From NCBI RefSeq assembly GCF_000263715.2, contig NZ_CM001514.1, forward strand, positions 1,474,936-1,538,935: a stretch of DNA of 64,000 nucleotides. The letters run 5' to 3'. The notes beneath the pieces are model-generated. The model was given only the letters and a program-made list of their open reading frames with translations, was not told the origin of the DNA and searched no databases. The first letter of the stretch is position 1, and every line of letters starts with the position of its first letter. Source of the stretch: Pseudomonas synxantha BG33R (GTDB taxonomy: Bacteria; Pseudomonadota; Gammaproteobacteria; Pseudomonadales; Pseudomonadaceae). Made by a program: the position numbers and the translations under genes. Shown in pieces: positions 8,069 through 16,702 of this stretch.

Positions 8069-8376
8069 ACAGCCTCCCTCGTTACCAGATCATGGGCATT
8101 CACAACCGTCATGCCGAGGCGTTCGGCGATCAGGACTTCCAGGCGAGCACCCTTTGAATGCTCCCAGCCGGGCAGGGTGGCCACGGTGTCGCAGTCCATC
8201 AGGGCGGCAATGTCGCGGCGCATGCAGTCGTTCCAGGTGCCGCCATCGGGGTTGATCTCGGCGGGGTTGGTGACTGTGTGGCCGCTGGCGCGGAGGCTGG
8301 CGGTCATGCTGTGGAAGGTGGGGAAGTTCAGCCCGGGCAAGCCGCTCATAGGACCACTGAGATAGATGCGCTTCAT
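8065..8376 (-). CDS. DUF4406-type nucleotide-deoxyribosyltransferase-like protein
   Basis: 103 aa starting MKRIYLSGPMSGLPGLNFPTF. The (I/V)YLSGPMxG start, the NPAE turn and the D(I/V)AAL-MDCDTVATLPGWExSKGARLE block are typical of the DUF4406 family. The fold is shared with 2'-deoxyribosyltransferases, but activity is unproven. Such genes are common in phage early regions. Confidence 0.75.
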   Translation of the reverse strand: MKRIYLSGPMSGLPGLNFPTFHSMTASLRASGHTVTNPAEINPDGGTWNDCMRRDIAALMDCDTVATLPGWEHSKGARLEVLIAERLGMTVVNAHDLVTREAV

Positions 8377-8969
8377 GCTGCCTCCTTCGGCGTGTAGGTC
8401 AGCGTGCCGTCGAGGATCGCTTCCTTGATTGTGTTGAACTCCCAGGAGTAGTACTGGGATTCAACGTAGACACGCATGCCTTTGCGATAATCGTGCTTCT
8501 TGCGGCGGACGAACGCCTCGGCGGCGTCCTTGGTGAAGTGGGCGCTGATGTACTCCCACGCTTCGTGCCAGCCAGTCACGCTGTGTTCTTTCAGCTCTCC
8601 CAGCACGTACCACTGGTCTGACTCGTCAGCCTTCATGAATTGGCAGCTCGACCAATCCTGCATGGCCTTGTTGAGCGCTGCGCGCGCGTCATGATCCTGG
8701 TCTTCCCAGAACTCTTCCGGCGAAAACCATTCGCCCTCGTTGCAGTGGTCGAGCAGCACGCGGTTGTCGCTGTAGTCGGTGTCGATGCCATAGACGATGC
8801 GTCTTGCCTGAACAATGAAGATCGCGTCGGCGGTGCAGTGATCGTGCACCCCGGCGCCGACACAGTCATAGCGCAGGCGTTTTACGAAATCGGCCCAGGT
8901 CTCAGCGTCGAGGGTGCTGGCCGTGGCCAAGCTGCGCGCCGACTCGGCCGGTATGTTTTCTGTAGGCAT
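8373..8969 (-). CDS. Hypothetical phage protein, acidic and Trp-rich
   Basis: 198 aa. I chose MPTENIPAES at 8969 because AAGGA lies 8 bases before it; an upstream start at 8990 lacks a site. Two segments, WADFVKRLRYDC and EEFWEDQDHDARAALNKAMQ, look helical. No family recognised. Confidence 0.6.
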   Translation of the reverse strand: MPTENIPAESARSLATASTLDAETWADFVKRLRYDCVGAGVHDHCTADAIFIVQARRIVYGIDTDYSDNRVLLDHCNEGEWFSPEEFWEDQDHDARAALNKAMQDWSSCQFMKADESDQWYVLGELKEHSVTGWHEAWEYISAHFTKDAAEAFVRRKKHDYRKGMRVYVESQYYSWEFNTIKEAILDGTLTYTPKEAA

Positions 8970-9039
8970 GGGGAGTCCTTGCCGGGCCATTCCCGGGGTG
9001 TGGTGCTACGATGGCCCCTTCCTCTAAATGGGCAGGACC

Positions 9040-9270
9040 ATGACAAAGCACGATATTTACGATGAGATCGAAGGCTTTCAGGTTTGGAACTACATGGAGT
9101 GCGACAAGGACGAGGAAGGCCGGGAGACCTGGCGTATCAACGTCGAGGTGAAGCGCGGTGGTGAGGTGGTAGTGCCGGTTGTTGCGGGTGACCGAACCTA
9201 TGTTGACCGTGGCCTGGCGCAGGTGGCTGGGCGTGAGGTTGGGGCCAGGCTGATTGCTGAACGCGTTTAA
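9040..9270 (+). CDS. Hypothetical small protein on the opposite strand
   Basis: 76 aa starting MTKHDIYDEIEG. It is a plus-strand gene set between minus-strand genes, and its TAA overlaps the methyltransferase stop tail to tail. The only ribosome-like site (GGCAGGA) is unusually close to this start. Composition (TWRINVEVKRGGEVVVPVVAGD) looks like a real beta-rich protein. Confidence 0.5.
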   Translation: MTKHDIYDEIEGFQVWNYMECDKDEEGRETWRINVEVKRGGEVVVPVVAGDRTYVDRGLAQVAGREVGARLIAERV

Positions 9271-11411
9271 GCAGCAACGGCCTGACGCTCAGCGATTCGC
9301 CACGGGTCGTTGGCCCGTGCCAGTGCAGCCATCGGCGGCGGGCTGACGCTGTTGCCGCACATGTGCACCTGCTGGGTCTTGGTGAACGGCTTGCCGTCGG
9401 CGCCGTGGTTGATGATGTAGTCGGCCGGGAAGCCTTGAGCCTTGTACAGCTCGGACGGCTTCAGCATCCGCAGGCAGATGTCGACGATTACGTAGGGGGT
9501 TCCCTTGACCATCACGGTGACCATGGCCAGGCGGTCCTTGGTGGTGATCGTTGGCGCGGGCGAGTCGCAGGCACTGATGTTCTCGGTGCCGTAGTAGCTG
9601 ATAAGGAACGCGGCGACCCGAAGGGCACCGGCTTCGTGTTCTGGCGACAAAGTGAGCGACACCAGCGAGCTCTTGCCACCACCGCCTGCCGTGATGGTCG
9701 GCGCCGGATCTTCCAGGCCCTGGCCAACACTGCCGCCGAATGCCCGCTCCATGAATGCGCTGACCAGACCGTGGTGCTGGCCGCCGGCGCTGACGGTGTG
9801 CAGCGGGTCGTTCACGTCCCGTGCATCGCAGTTGCCGCGAAGGTGCACCAAGTGGGCAGTGGTCAGTGCGTGGTGTTGGCCGGTGGTCACGGTGGGAACA
9901 GGGCAGTCAAGGTCCGTTGGCGCGTGGCCGGTGGTGTTCGTCACCAGAGTGGCCGTCACCAACTGCTGCTGGCTGCCGGTGTTGGTCACCGTGGTCATGG
10001 GCTCATCCATGCCTTTGGCGTGGGTGGTGTTGAATCCGCCGTTGGCCTGGATCATCACCGCGGTGCTGACGGACTGGCCGCCGCCGCTGGCAGTAACGGT
10101 GCCGATCGGACCGTAGATGTCGTTCACCCCGTGGGAGCGACGCTTGTTTGCGCCAGAGCCCTCGCCGTGCCCAGCCTGGACGATGCAAGCTGAAGCCAGC
10201 GCGCGGTGGTTCTGGGTCATCAGCGTGCCCACCGGCTGGTCCATGCCCACCGGCTTGCCTGAGTACTCAGGGCCACCGGCCCCAACCATCAACGGGCTGA
10301 TCAGCGTCAGCTCGCCGCGATTGGCGCAGGTCACCGTCGGCAGCGGATCGAGTGGGTCATTGATTCTGTCGCTGCCCTGGTGCGTTGCCGGGGCGATGAT
10401 CGGACTGACCATCGAGAAGGCGCCGCCCTTCGGGTAGGAGGTGACGGTGCGCAGCGGCTCGTCGGCAGACTGCACTGCCTCGCCGGACCAATTGGCAATC
10501 GGCACAATGAACGGCGAGGCGCTATCGATGACGAACTTCTTCATGCCCTTGGCAACGCGGCGCAGGGTGGCCGGGGCCAGGTCTTTCTTGCGGCCGAAGA
10601 TGCTTTTGCCTAGGTCGGTGAAGTCGATGCAGTCGGCGGCTGTTTTCCACTTCTGCTGGCCTTTGATGGGGTTCTTGGCGTGGGTCGCCTCCGGCCACAC
10701 GATTGGCTGACCGTCGCACCGGGCGATCATAAACAGGCGCTCCCTGCTGGTCGGCGCGCCGAAGTCGCACGCCTTGATCACCTTCCACTCAACTACATAG
10801 CCCATGCCTTCCAGCAAGGCGACGAAGCGGCGCCAGGTGCGGCCACGCTGCTTTGGGTCTGGGATCAGGAACTGCTGACCAACCGGCACCACCTCGCCAG
10901 GTGCCGCGATATTGCCGTCAAGCTTCACCACTCGTCCGGTGACCTTGTCGCGCTTGGCGATCAAGCGGCCCCACTGCAGGATCTGCTTCACGTTCTCCAG
11001 GCTGATCACCCTGGGCCGCTTCATGCCTGCCCATTTGAGCCCGATCCATGAAAGGTTGCGGATCTCGCGCTTGCGCGGCTGTCCGCCTGCCGCTTGGCTG
11101 TGGTGCGTGCAGTCCGGTGACATGTGGAACCAGCCGACGGCCTTGCCCCCGCACTCGGTGTCCGGATCACCCTCGAACACGTCGGTGGTGAAGTGCTTGG
11201 CGCCTGGGTGATTCACGGTGTGCATGCTGATCGCTTGCGGGCTGTGGTTCTTCGCGACGTTTACCGCGCGGCCCAGGCCCATTTCCAGTCCGGTACCGGC
11301 GCCGCCACCACCACAGAAGAAGTCGACAACGATCTCATCGTCCTGAGGGTTGAAGCCGAGCCCGTATTGGGTTTTGAAATCGAAGGGGTGTTTCTTCTGT
11401 TGTGCGGACAT
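9267..11411 (-). CDS. C5-cytosine DNA methyltransferase with repetitive target-recognition region
   Basis: 714 aa. Motif I VVDFFCGGGGAGTGLE (28-43) binds SAM. The catalytic Cys is C101 in SPDCTHHS, a variant of the usual PCQ. ENV motif at 139-141, motif VIII TSRERLF at 221-227, and GNSVSP at 686-691. Between the last two, residues about 310-635 hold nine units ending in (P/x)-T-V/I-T. That makes the protein much longer than a standard 330-450-aa enzyme. No restriction gene is adjacent, so it probably modifies phage DNA against host restriction; inferred. GAGGATC precedes ATG 11411. Confidence 0.9.
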   Translation of the reverse strand: MSAQQKKHPFDFKTQYGLGFNPQDDEIVVDFFCGGGGAGTGLEMGLGRAVNVAKNHSPQAISMHTVNHPGAKHFTTDVFEGDPDTECGGKAVGWFHMSPDCTHHSQAAGGQPRKREIRNLSWIGLKWAGMKRPRVISLENVKQILQWGRLIAKRDKVTGRVVKLDGNIAAPGEVVPVGQQFLIPDPKQRGRTWRRFVALLEGMGYVVEWKVIKACDFGAPTSRERLFMIARCDGQPIVWPEATHAKNPIKGQQKWKTAADCIDFTDLGKSIFGRKKDLAPATLRRVAKGMKKFVIDSASPFIVPIANWSGEAVQSADEPLRTVTSYPKGGAFSMVSPIIAPATHQGSDRINDPLDPLPTVTCANRGELTLISPLMVGAGGPEYSGKPVGMDQPVGTLMTQNHRALASACIVQAGHGEGSGANKRRSHGVNDIYGPIGTVTASGGGQSVSTAVMIQANGGFNTTHAKGMDEPMTTVTNTGSQQQLVTATLVTNTTGHAPTDLDCPVPTVTTGQHHALTTAHLVHLRGNCDARDVNDPLHTVSAGGQHHGLVSAFMERAFGGSVGQGLEDPAPTITAGGGGKSSLVSLTLSPEHEAGALRVAAFLISYYGTENISACDSPAPTITTKDRLAMVTVMVKGTPYVIVDICLRMLKPSELYKAQGFPADYIINHGADGKPFTKTQQVHMCGNSVSPPPMAALARANDPWRIAERQAVAA

Positions 11412-11464
11412 AGGGGATCCTCGCCTGTGGCGTGATTCATGAGGGATTCAGGAGGGAGTGGTGT

Positions 11465-11833
11465 CTACAGCGAAACTTCGCCTGTATCGATCTTGCGAAG
11501 CTCCATCACCTCAATGCGGTTGGTGCCATCGGTGATCACCCAGCAAGGCAGCTCAAGGTTGCGGAAGGTGCCGTGGTAGTTCCGGTAAGCGCCAAGGGCT
11601 GCCTTCCGGAAGCAATCCGCGACGACTTTGCCGATAGGCATTGGCTGCCCCCCCCCTAGCAGACAGAGCTCGAACACAACAGCATTTTGAATTCGCTTTG
11701 CCGCCGCGCGAATGGTGTTCGGTGCCAGATGGAATTCCTTGGCAACCTCAACGACGTGCTTATAAACCAGGGCGTCGTGGATTCGCTGATCGCGCTCGCC
11801 GTTGCGCAGGCCAGCGTAGATGACTGCTTGCAT
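11465..11833 (-). CDS. Hypothetical protein with N-terminal HTH-like segment
   Basis: 122 aa. Residues about 27-48 (VVEVAKEFHLAPNTIRAAAKRI) read as a helix-turn-helix. The rest is beta-rich and unrecognised. GGAGA stands before ATG 11833. Possibly a small early regulator. Confidence 0.6.
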   Translation of the reverse strand: MQAVIYAGLRNGERDQRIHDALVYKHVVEVAKEFHLAPNTIRAAAKRIQNAVVFELCLLGGGQPMPIGKVVADCFRKAALGAYRNYHGTFRNLELPCWVITDGTNRIEVMELRKIDTGEVSL

Positions 11834-11861
11834 GGGTTATCTCCAAGCGTGCGCCTGCCTC

Positions 11862-12111
11862 GCCGGCTGGCGTGATTCGTGAATAGGGTTGATGATCTGC
11901 ACTCAGCAAAAACCTGACGGTGACTGCGATGAGCACGAAAACCGACGTGGAAGCGATACGCCTGATCGGCGCTGAGGTTGTGCGGCTACTCAGCCTCCCC
12001 GAAGAAAGGCTTGAAGCCGAGGTACGCCTGGGGCTCAAGCTGATCGCTGACCTGGCGCGGTGGCGCGACCTGGCCGGCCTATCTGCTGCGGGGCCGGCTG
12101 GCGTGATTCGT
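11862..12111. repeat. 19-bp direct repeat, two exact copies
   Basis: GCCGGCTGGCGTGATTCGT occurs at 11862-11880 and 12093-12111, 231 bp apart. A shorter related copy, GTGGCGTGATTCAT, lies at 11427-11440. The copies bracket the small gene at 11929; the second forms its last codons. Confidence 0.8.
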
Positions 12112-12114
12112 TGA
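11929..12114 (+). CDS. Hypothetical small helical protein
   Basis: 61 aa starting MSTKTDVEAIR, largely a charged helix (LPEERLEAEVRLGLKLIADLARWRDL). The start at 11929 has GGTGA 6 bases upstream. Its last residues are encoded in the second copy of a 19-bp direct repeat. It is a plus-strand island gene in the leftward operon. Confidence 0.5.
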   Translation: MSTKTDVEAIRLIGAEVVRLLSLPEERLEAEVRLGLKLIADLARWRDLAGLSAAGPAGVIR

Positions 12115-12164
12115 TATGGGGTATTACGGGTGACCGGCATGGAGCCGGATAAAGGAGAAGTCAG

Positions 12165-12383
12165 ATGTTTATGAAAGAATCTTCAAATGAGCATGGAGTC
12201 AGGGTCGTTGTTAGCTCTGCCAACCTCGCAGGCGGCTGGGACATAATCGCAGTGTCGGCCAATGGGCGTGAAGTGCCGCCAACTCGCCGTGGAGAGTTTG
12301 AGACTGCCGAAGAAGCAGAAAAAGCGGCCTACGAGAGAGGCGCTAAATTCCTGGAGCAAAATCCGCCAGCCCCCCGTTACTAG
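12165..12383 (+). CDS. Hypothetical small protein
   Basis: 72 aa with a perfect AAGGAG site 7 bases upstream. Beta-rich start and a helix AEEAEKAAYERGAKFLEQ. Its 3' end overlaps the convergent gene by 41 bases. Function unknown. Confidence 0.55.
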   Translation: MFMKESSNEHGVRVVVSSANLAGGWDIIAVSANGREVPPTRRGEFETAEEAEKAAYERGAKFLEQNPPAPRY

Positions 12384-12702
12384 GCGACAGAATCTCGTCA
12401 CCCGGGTCCCGCCTTGCCTCATTCAAGCTTTGATTGTGAAATTCACGCGCTACGTTTTCGCTAATCACGATGTCGTGGCGCGGATAACTCAAGAACTCTG
12501 CCAACTTGTCGTCGTCCATCAAGTCCATCTTCATGATGGCAATCTGCAAGACCTCGCTGATGATCGGCGTCTTGCCCCTGGCGCAGATACGCTCTATGGC
12601 CTGCTCGATGCCCGGCCTGACCTTGTGCCGCAATTCCTTCTCGGCGACCGCCAGCCGTTTCTGCGCTGCTTTGGCTGATCGTTCCTGAACAGTCTTGGCC
12701 AT
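12343..12702 (-). CDS. Hypothetical phage protein
   Basis: 119 aa starting MAKTVQERSAKAAQKR. A basic N-terminal helix is followed by GIEQAIERICARGKTPIISEVLQIAI, which resembles a helix-turn-helix of the kind in small DNA-binding proteins. GAGGT precedes ATG 12702. No family named. Confidence 0.55.
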   Translation of the reverse strand: MAKTVQERSAKAAQKRLAVAEKELRHKVRPGIEQAIERICARGKTPIISEVLQIAIMKMDLMDDDKLAEFLSYPRHDIVISENVAREFHNQSLNEARRDPGDEILSPSNGGLADFAPGI

Positions 12703-12771
12703 GGCCTACCTCTTCTATTCCGCTGGCCGGCAGTGCGAGCCAGGTTTGACGTTTGCGTTGCTGGGTGCGGG

Positions 12772-13365
12772 CTATGCGGCGCATGAACGGGAGCCCAGGC
12801 GAGCTTTGGGATAGTCGATCTCGTACTCTTTCAGAATCCGATCCAGCGTTTTGCATGATATTGCGAGCTTTCCGCACACTTGGCGCCGCGTGATGCCCTG
12901 CGCCTTGAACTCCTTGATTCGCTCAACGAATGTTGCATCGCGCTCGGCGAGAAACTTTTTTCGGTCCGGACCGTTATAGCCACCGTGCGTGGACCGCTTG
13001 TACTCAAAGCCGAAATCCTTAGCCAGAGCCTTCAGCGTTTTGCTCGTCATGCCCAGGGCAAACGATACTTCGGTCTGTGTATGGGTAGGTGCCAAAGCCT
13101 TTGCCTGTTCGGCTTGCTTGGCGCGCCTGTCATTCCTGGCGTCCAGTGGTGCAAAGGGAAGCGGCTCTGCTTCAACCCGGCGCCGAAGAAACGGCTTAGG
13201 CGTCGGCGGCATCTTGTTGCTGTACGTGATGGGCTTCGGGATATAGCCGCTGGCGGGGCCTTCTTCGATCTTGCCGCCGGCCGCCAGAAACTGCTCGGTC
13301 AGGGAGTTCAGCTCCTTCGATGCCGGCCGAAGTCGTTCTACTTCGTTCTGTAGGATGCTGATCAT
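12772..13365 (-). CDS. Hypothetical protein with two helix-turn-helix segments
   Basis: 197 aa. Two similar HTH-like stretches: TQTEVSFALGMTSKTLKALA near 120-140 and ITRRQVCGKLAISCKTLDRI near 170-190, separated by basic sequence. It probably binds DNA. The start at 13365 (MISILQNEVERL) forms an ATGA overlap with the exonuclease gene; an upstream reading is rejected. Confidence 0.65.
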   Translation of the reverse strand: MISILQNEVERLRPASKELNSLTEQFLAAGGKIEEGPASGYIPKPITYSNKMPPTPKPFLRRRVEAEPLPFAPLDARNDRRAKQAEQAKALAPTHTQTEVSFALGMTSKTLKALAKDFGFEYKRSTHGGYNGPDRKKFLAERDATFVERIKEFKAQGITRRQVCGKLAISCKTLDRILKEYEIDYPKARLGSRSCAA

Positions 13366-13979
13366 GCTGCGATCCCCAATACTTGGTTCATGCGGTCTTC
13401 GAGGATCTCGTAGAAGGTTTTCACCCGCTCCGAGAGTTTGCGGATCAGCGCTTCGTCCCGGTAGGCGCGCTTTATGAACAGCGGCATGCCTGGCCAGTAG
13501 CAAACAAAGTCGATCCACTCGCGTTCCGAGACCCACAGGCCGCCCTGGCACTGGGCGACGTGTTCCTTGGGGATCTCGCCGGAGAGGATCACCTCAACCT
13601 GGAACTTCGGGAGTTTGGTTTTGATTTCGGTCAGGCCCTTGGCGCCCACCAGCGAGTCAGGCGAATAGCCGGCGCCGTGGTTAAGGATGATTGCCACCTG
13701 GTTGGTTTCGACCTCCTCGCGCTGCTCGTACAGCTTGCGGGCCACACCCTCCAGCTCGTGTCCGCGCTCGGTGTGGCGGTTACCCATGAATGGGTCTGCA
13801 GCTTCACCGGTGATGCGTTCGCCGATCAGCGTGTTCATGTAGGTGAAGGCGCCAACGCCGAAACCGGCCTCGCCTTTGCCGTTGGTAAGCAGACATTCCA
13901 GCTCGGAGCAAGTGACGATGCCCAGGCGCAGGGCAAGCCATTCCGGCGAACCCTGCTCAACCTCAGTGATTATCTGCAT
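13362..13979 (-). CDS. YqaJ-type phage exonuclease (lambda Exo-like)
   Basis: 205 aa. 5'-3' dsDNA exonuclease of the PD-(D/E)xK fold. Seen: QGSPEWLALRLGIVTCSE at 9-26, E80-region GHELEGVARKLYE, and the metal-binding pair D108 (GYSPDSLVG) with E118-x-K120 (LTEIKTKLP). It should make 3' overhangs for the annealing protein encoded just upstream, which it overlaps by 17 bases. ATG 13979 matches the usual family start. Confidence 0.88.
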   Translation of the reverse strand: MQIITEVEQGSPEWLALRLGIVTCSELECLLTNGKGEAGFGVGAFTYMNTLIGERITGEAADPFMGNRHTERGHELEGVARKLYEQREEVETNQVAIILNHGAGYSPDSLVGAKGLTEIKTKLPKFQVEVILSGEIPKEHVAQCQGGLWVSEREWIDFVCYWPGMPLFIKRAYRDEALIRKLSERVKTFYEILEDRMNQVLGIAA

Positions 13980-14745
13980 CAGTGTTCTCCTGAGCCGCTG
14001 CGTTTTGTGCGGCTGACTTGGTGAGCATTCCCAGCACCTGATCGAATACCGCTTTCTCAACGGAGGCCGGTGCGCCATGGATCTTCTTAAATGCTTCCTT
14101 GGCCTTGTCACTGCACTTTTCCAGTAAGGTCGCCAACTGCGTGGCCTGGGCAGAGGTAACGCGCGGCGTGATCTGGGCGGCTGGGCCGTTTCCGTCATCA
14201 TCTTCGCCAGTGGTCGTGATGTTCAGCAGCAGTCCTGCGGTATAGCGCTTTCCGTAGCTGACGCTGGAAGCCACGGCCTGTACGCCGTTTTTGCTGCCAG
14301 TCGCATCCACGGGCAGGACAATTGAGGTAACCTCACGGTGCCCAGCGCGGTGACTGAGAACACCCTCAACCTCAATGCCTCGATCGTTACGAGGCGTTCG
14401 GAAGGTAATGGCGAACCCGTGCTTCGCCATTACAGGTTTTATCATTTCGTTTACGTCCTCCCAGAGCGCGTAGGTGCTCTGGATGCGTCCGTTTTTATCC
14501 TTAATCCCGCCTCGCTCGCCGATGACGGGCATCTCCTCCTGCATCTGTGCCAATGCTTCGTCGTACAGCTGCTTTGCACTGTGCGCCTGCATGCGCTCGT
14601 GCATTTCCATCAGGCGTTCAAGCTTGTTGATGTCACAGGAAGGATCGGAAGCCGCACGACTGATGACAGCCATGATGCTGGTGTCCATTGCGGCCGGAGC
14701 GGCTACCTGTCGGCGCGACTCCGGCATGATGATGTCAGTGGACAT
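13963..14745 (-). CDS. ERF-family single-strand annealing protein
   Basis: 260 aa. Pairs with the YqaJ exonuclease in a Red-like recombination system. The central region (about 65-190) shows the ERF pattern, including GGIKDKNGRIQSTYALWEDV, IKPVMAKHGFAITF and VSYGKRYTAGLLLNI. The C-terminus is polar and variable. GAGGT lies 9 bases before ATG 14745. Confidence 0.85.
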   Translation of the reverse strand: MSTDIIMPESRRQVAAPAAMDTSIMAVISRAASDPSCDINKLERLMEMHERMQAHSAKQLYDEALAQMQEEMPVIGERGGIKDKNGRIQSTYALWEDVNEMIKPVMAKHGFAITFRTPRNDRGIEVEGVLSHRAGHREVTSIVLPVDATGSKNGVQAVASSVSYGKRYTAGLLLNITTTGEDDDGNGPAAQITPRVTSAQATQLATLLEKCSDKAKEAFKKIHGAPASVEKAVFDQVLGMLTKSAAQNAAAQENTDADNH

Positions 14746-14755
14746 GCTTGATACC

Positions 14756-15913
14756 TCAGAATTGAATGGATACGTTCGGCACTTCGCCGCGGGCAATCTT
14801 TAGGACGATGGCCTTGGCCAGCTCTTCGCTGATGTTCATGCCGATCAGGGCCTGCTTAGCCTCGCCCAGGATCTTCGACTTGTGTGCTACGTCAGCCTGG
14901 CGCTCCTGCTGCTGGCGCAGGATTTCATCTGCCGCTGCGTTCGCCCGGGCAACCTCATCCAGTCGCGCCTGCTCCACGGCTTCCTCTTGGCGGCGAATGG
15001 CCGCAAGGCGCTCTTGCTCGGCGCGCTGTTCGGCGGCAACACGGCTTGCTTCTGCCTGTGCCGCTGCTGTGCGCGCTTGTTCGGCCTGCAGTTCCAGTTG
15101 CAGGCGTTGGCGTTCGGCGGCTGCCTCGGCGTCCAGTGCGGCTTGTGCTGCGGCACGCTGAGTGGCTGCGGCCTGATCCAGCAGTTCTTGTTCTCGTCGG
15201 GCTGCAGCATCACGTTCAGCCTGTGCCCGCTGCTCTGCTTCGATACGAGCCTGCTCAGCAGCAACACGGGCAATCTCTGCATCGCGCTCTTGCTGTTCGC
15301 GCACCGCCTTCTCTGCGTTGAACTGTGCAATCGCTGCAAGCTCGGCTTCGTGGTTCTGGCGAACGGTCAGCGCGGCGCGCAGCTTTGCCAGGGTTGATTC
15401 TTTGGCGCGGGCGGCTTCGGTCTCGAACTCTTCCCAGTGGTCACCCATCTGGACAGCTTCGACTGAGGTGATTGATTCCAGTAGGACGGATGCGCTGATG
15501 TCCGTCAGATCTACACAGAAGTCATGGATGGCCTGCACTGCATCGACGTGCTTATCTTTGCGGGTCTGCTCGGCGGCTTCCCAGTCGCTCAACGGCTTTC
15601 GCGTCTCATCACGCAGGGCATCCATGGCGTCGACAAACTCGCGCAGCTCGGCCTCGACTACCTTCGGCATTTCCTTTAGGCGGCGCAGGTATTCGCGGCC
15701 CGGCTTCTCGACGGCAACCTTGGACTTGCTAACCTTGGCGGCCAGGGAGGCGATACGGTCGCGGCCTTTGGCGGTGGTCAGGTCAGGCACTTGCGAGCTG
15801 ACTTCTTCCTTCACGGCTTGCAGGAAAGGCTTCAGGCCGTCTTTCACGTAGATCACTGGGGCATTGGCTTCGCTGATGTCGTCAATGGTGACGGCAACTT
15901 GATTTGCAGACAT
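14756..15913 (-). CDS. Long coiled-coil phage protein
   Basis: 385 aa. Residues about 195-345 are one Ala/Glu/Arg/Gln-rich coiled coil (AAEQARIEAEQRAQAERDAA and similar), TolA-like in composition. The N-terminal 190 residues are helical but not repetitive. The gene lies just upstream of the ERF gene, where lambdoid phages often carry a recombination accessory gene. No domain named. The ribosome site is weak. Confidence 0.7.
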   Translation of the reverse strand: MSANQVAVTIDDISEANAPVIYVKDGLKPFLQAVKEEVSSQVPDLTTAKGRDRIASLAAKVSKSKVAVEKPGREYLRRLKEMPKVVEAELREFVDAMDALRDETRKPLSDWEAAEQTRKDKHVDAVQAIHDFCVDLTDISASVLLESITSVEAVQMGDHWEEFETEAARAKESTLAKLRAALTVRQNHEAELAAIAQFNAEKAVREQQERDAEIARVAAEQARIEAEQRAQAERDAAARREQELLDQAAATQRAAAQAALDAEAAAERQRLQLELQAEQARTAAAQAEASRVAAEQRAEQERLAAIRRQEEAVEQARLDEVARANAAADEILRQQQERQADVAHKSKILGEAKQALIGMNISEELAKAIVLKIARGEVPNVSIQF

Positions 15914-15955
15914 GGGGGATTCATTCCGCCATGCAGGCGGCTTTATGAATTGGAG

Positions 15956-16072
15956 TTATTTAGTGATCGTCCCGGCGTATGCGCTTAGCAGCATCCAGGT
16001 CGTAAAGAATGCGAGTGCTATGGCAGACCCGCGCCAGAAGCAGTAGCGCTTGGCTCTTTGGTAACTGGTCAT
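15956..16072 (-). CDS. 38-residue single-span membrane protein
   Basis: MTSYQRAKRYCFWRG followed by one hydrophobic helix (about 16-34) and a short tail TITK. A basic N-terminus suggests N-in topology. Its ATG is in an ATGA overlap with the gene upstream. Confidence 0.55.
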   Translation of the reverse strand: MTSYQRAKRYCFWRGSAIALAFFTTWMLLSAYAGTITK

Positions 16073-16335
16073 GGCTTTACACCTAAGTGCTTGAGCAGGT
16101 TGAACACGCCACGACCTGGGCGACCACCGCCGCGAGGAATGTACTTGCCAGTGCCGGGCCAGAAGTCGGCCACCTTGCCGTCATGGCTGACGATCAGGTG
16201 TGCGCCCATGTTCTTGGCTTCGAACTGAATGCCGCGTTCCGCCAAGATGACAGCGCTCTTTTCGCGGTTGTCAGCCCGGCGAGCTTCGCTTTCGCCTTTC
16301 CAGCCCAGCGCCTCAGTGCGTTCGATATCCCTCAC
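16069..16335 (-). CDS. Hypothetical small protein, GTG start
   Basis: 88 aa. The start is taken as GTG 16335, which forms a GTGA overlap with the 45-residue gene upstream. The C-terminal half (GIQFEAKNMGAHLIVSHDGKVADFWPGTGKYIPRGG) looks like a small beta-hairpin domain seen in phage proteins. Function unknown. Confidence 0.6.
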   Translation of the reverse strand: MRDIERTEALGWKGESEARRADNREKSAVILAERGIQFEAKNMGAHLIVSHDGKVADFWPGTGKYIPRGGGRPGRGVFNLLKHLGVKP

Positions 16336-16469
16336 ATCGCCACCTTGCAAGTCCAGCGGCCCGCACACTTGCAAGGCTGCTCGATCCATTTCACGTCTAC
16401 CAGAAACAAGAAACCCTGACGAATCAGGGCTTCCACGACTTCTTCGAATGATCCGGCTTCGATGCTCAT
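16332..16469 (-). CDS. 45-residue protein, CxC-containing
   Basis: Starts MSIEAGSFEEVVEALIRQGF and ends with PCKCAGRWTCKVAM. It has coupled overlaps at both ends: ATGA with the upstream gene and GTGA with the downstream gene. The three cysteines could bind metal. Confidence 0.5.
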   Translation of the reverse strand: MSIEAGSFEEVVEALIRQGFLFLVDVKWIEQPCKCAGRWTCKVAM

Positions 16470-16702
16470 AGCCCAGCCCTCGCTCGGATATCGTTAAGGA
16501 ACGCTTCGGCCTGGGTCTGATAAAGCCGGTTGTAGCGTTCCTTGTAGTGAGAGAACGCACCGTCATCTATGGCGCCCAGGGCGTAAGCCATTTCCATGGC
16601 CATGCTGGTTTCGGCGAACAACTGAGCCGAGGTGTCACCGTTGCGGATGCAGTCGAAGCGGGCGTCGATCATGCCCACGGCTATAACGTTTGCTCTGCTC
16701 AT
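16466..16702 (-). CDS. Hypothetical small phage protein
   Basis: 78 aa. Helical, with DGAFSHYKERYNRLYQTQAEAFL. ATGA overlaps on both sides. No family named. Confidence 0.6.
   Translation of the reverse strand: MSRANVIAVGMIDARFDCIRNGDTSAQLFAETSMAMEMAYALGAIDDGAFSHYKERYNRLYQTQAEAFLNDIRARAGL

Noticed and set aside
9363..10193. 276-codon plus-strand frame opposite the methyltransferase
   Set aside because: Mirrors the repeat-rich region; its apparent repeats come from the antisense of the repeat units.
12461..12784. Alternative minus frame starting MRRIARTQQRKRQ and overlapping the 12343-12702 gene
   Set aside because: It does start in a plausible place after the preceding stop, but the composition is poor and the other frame has a better ribosome site and more protein-like sequence.
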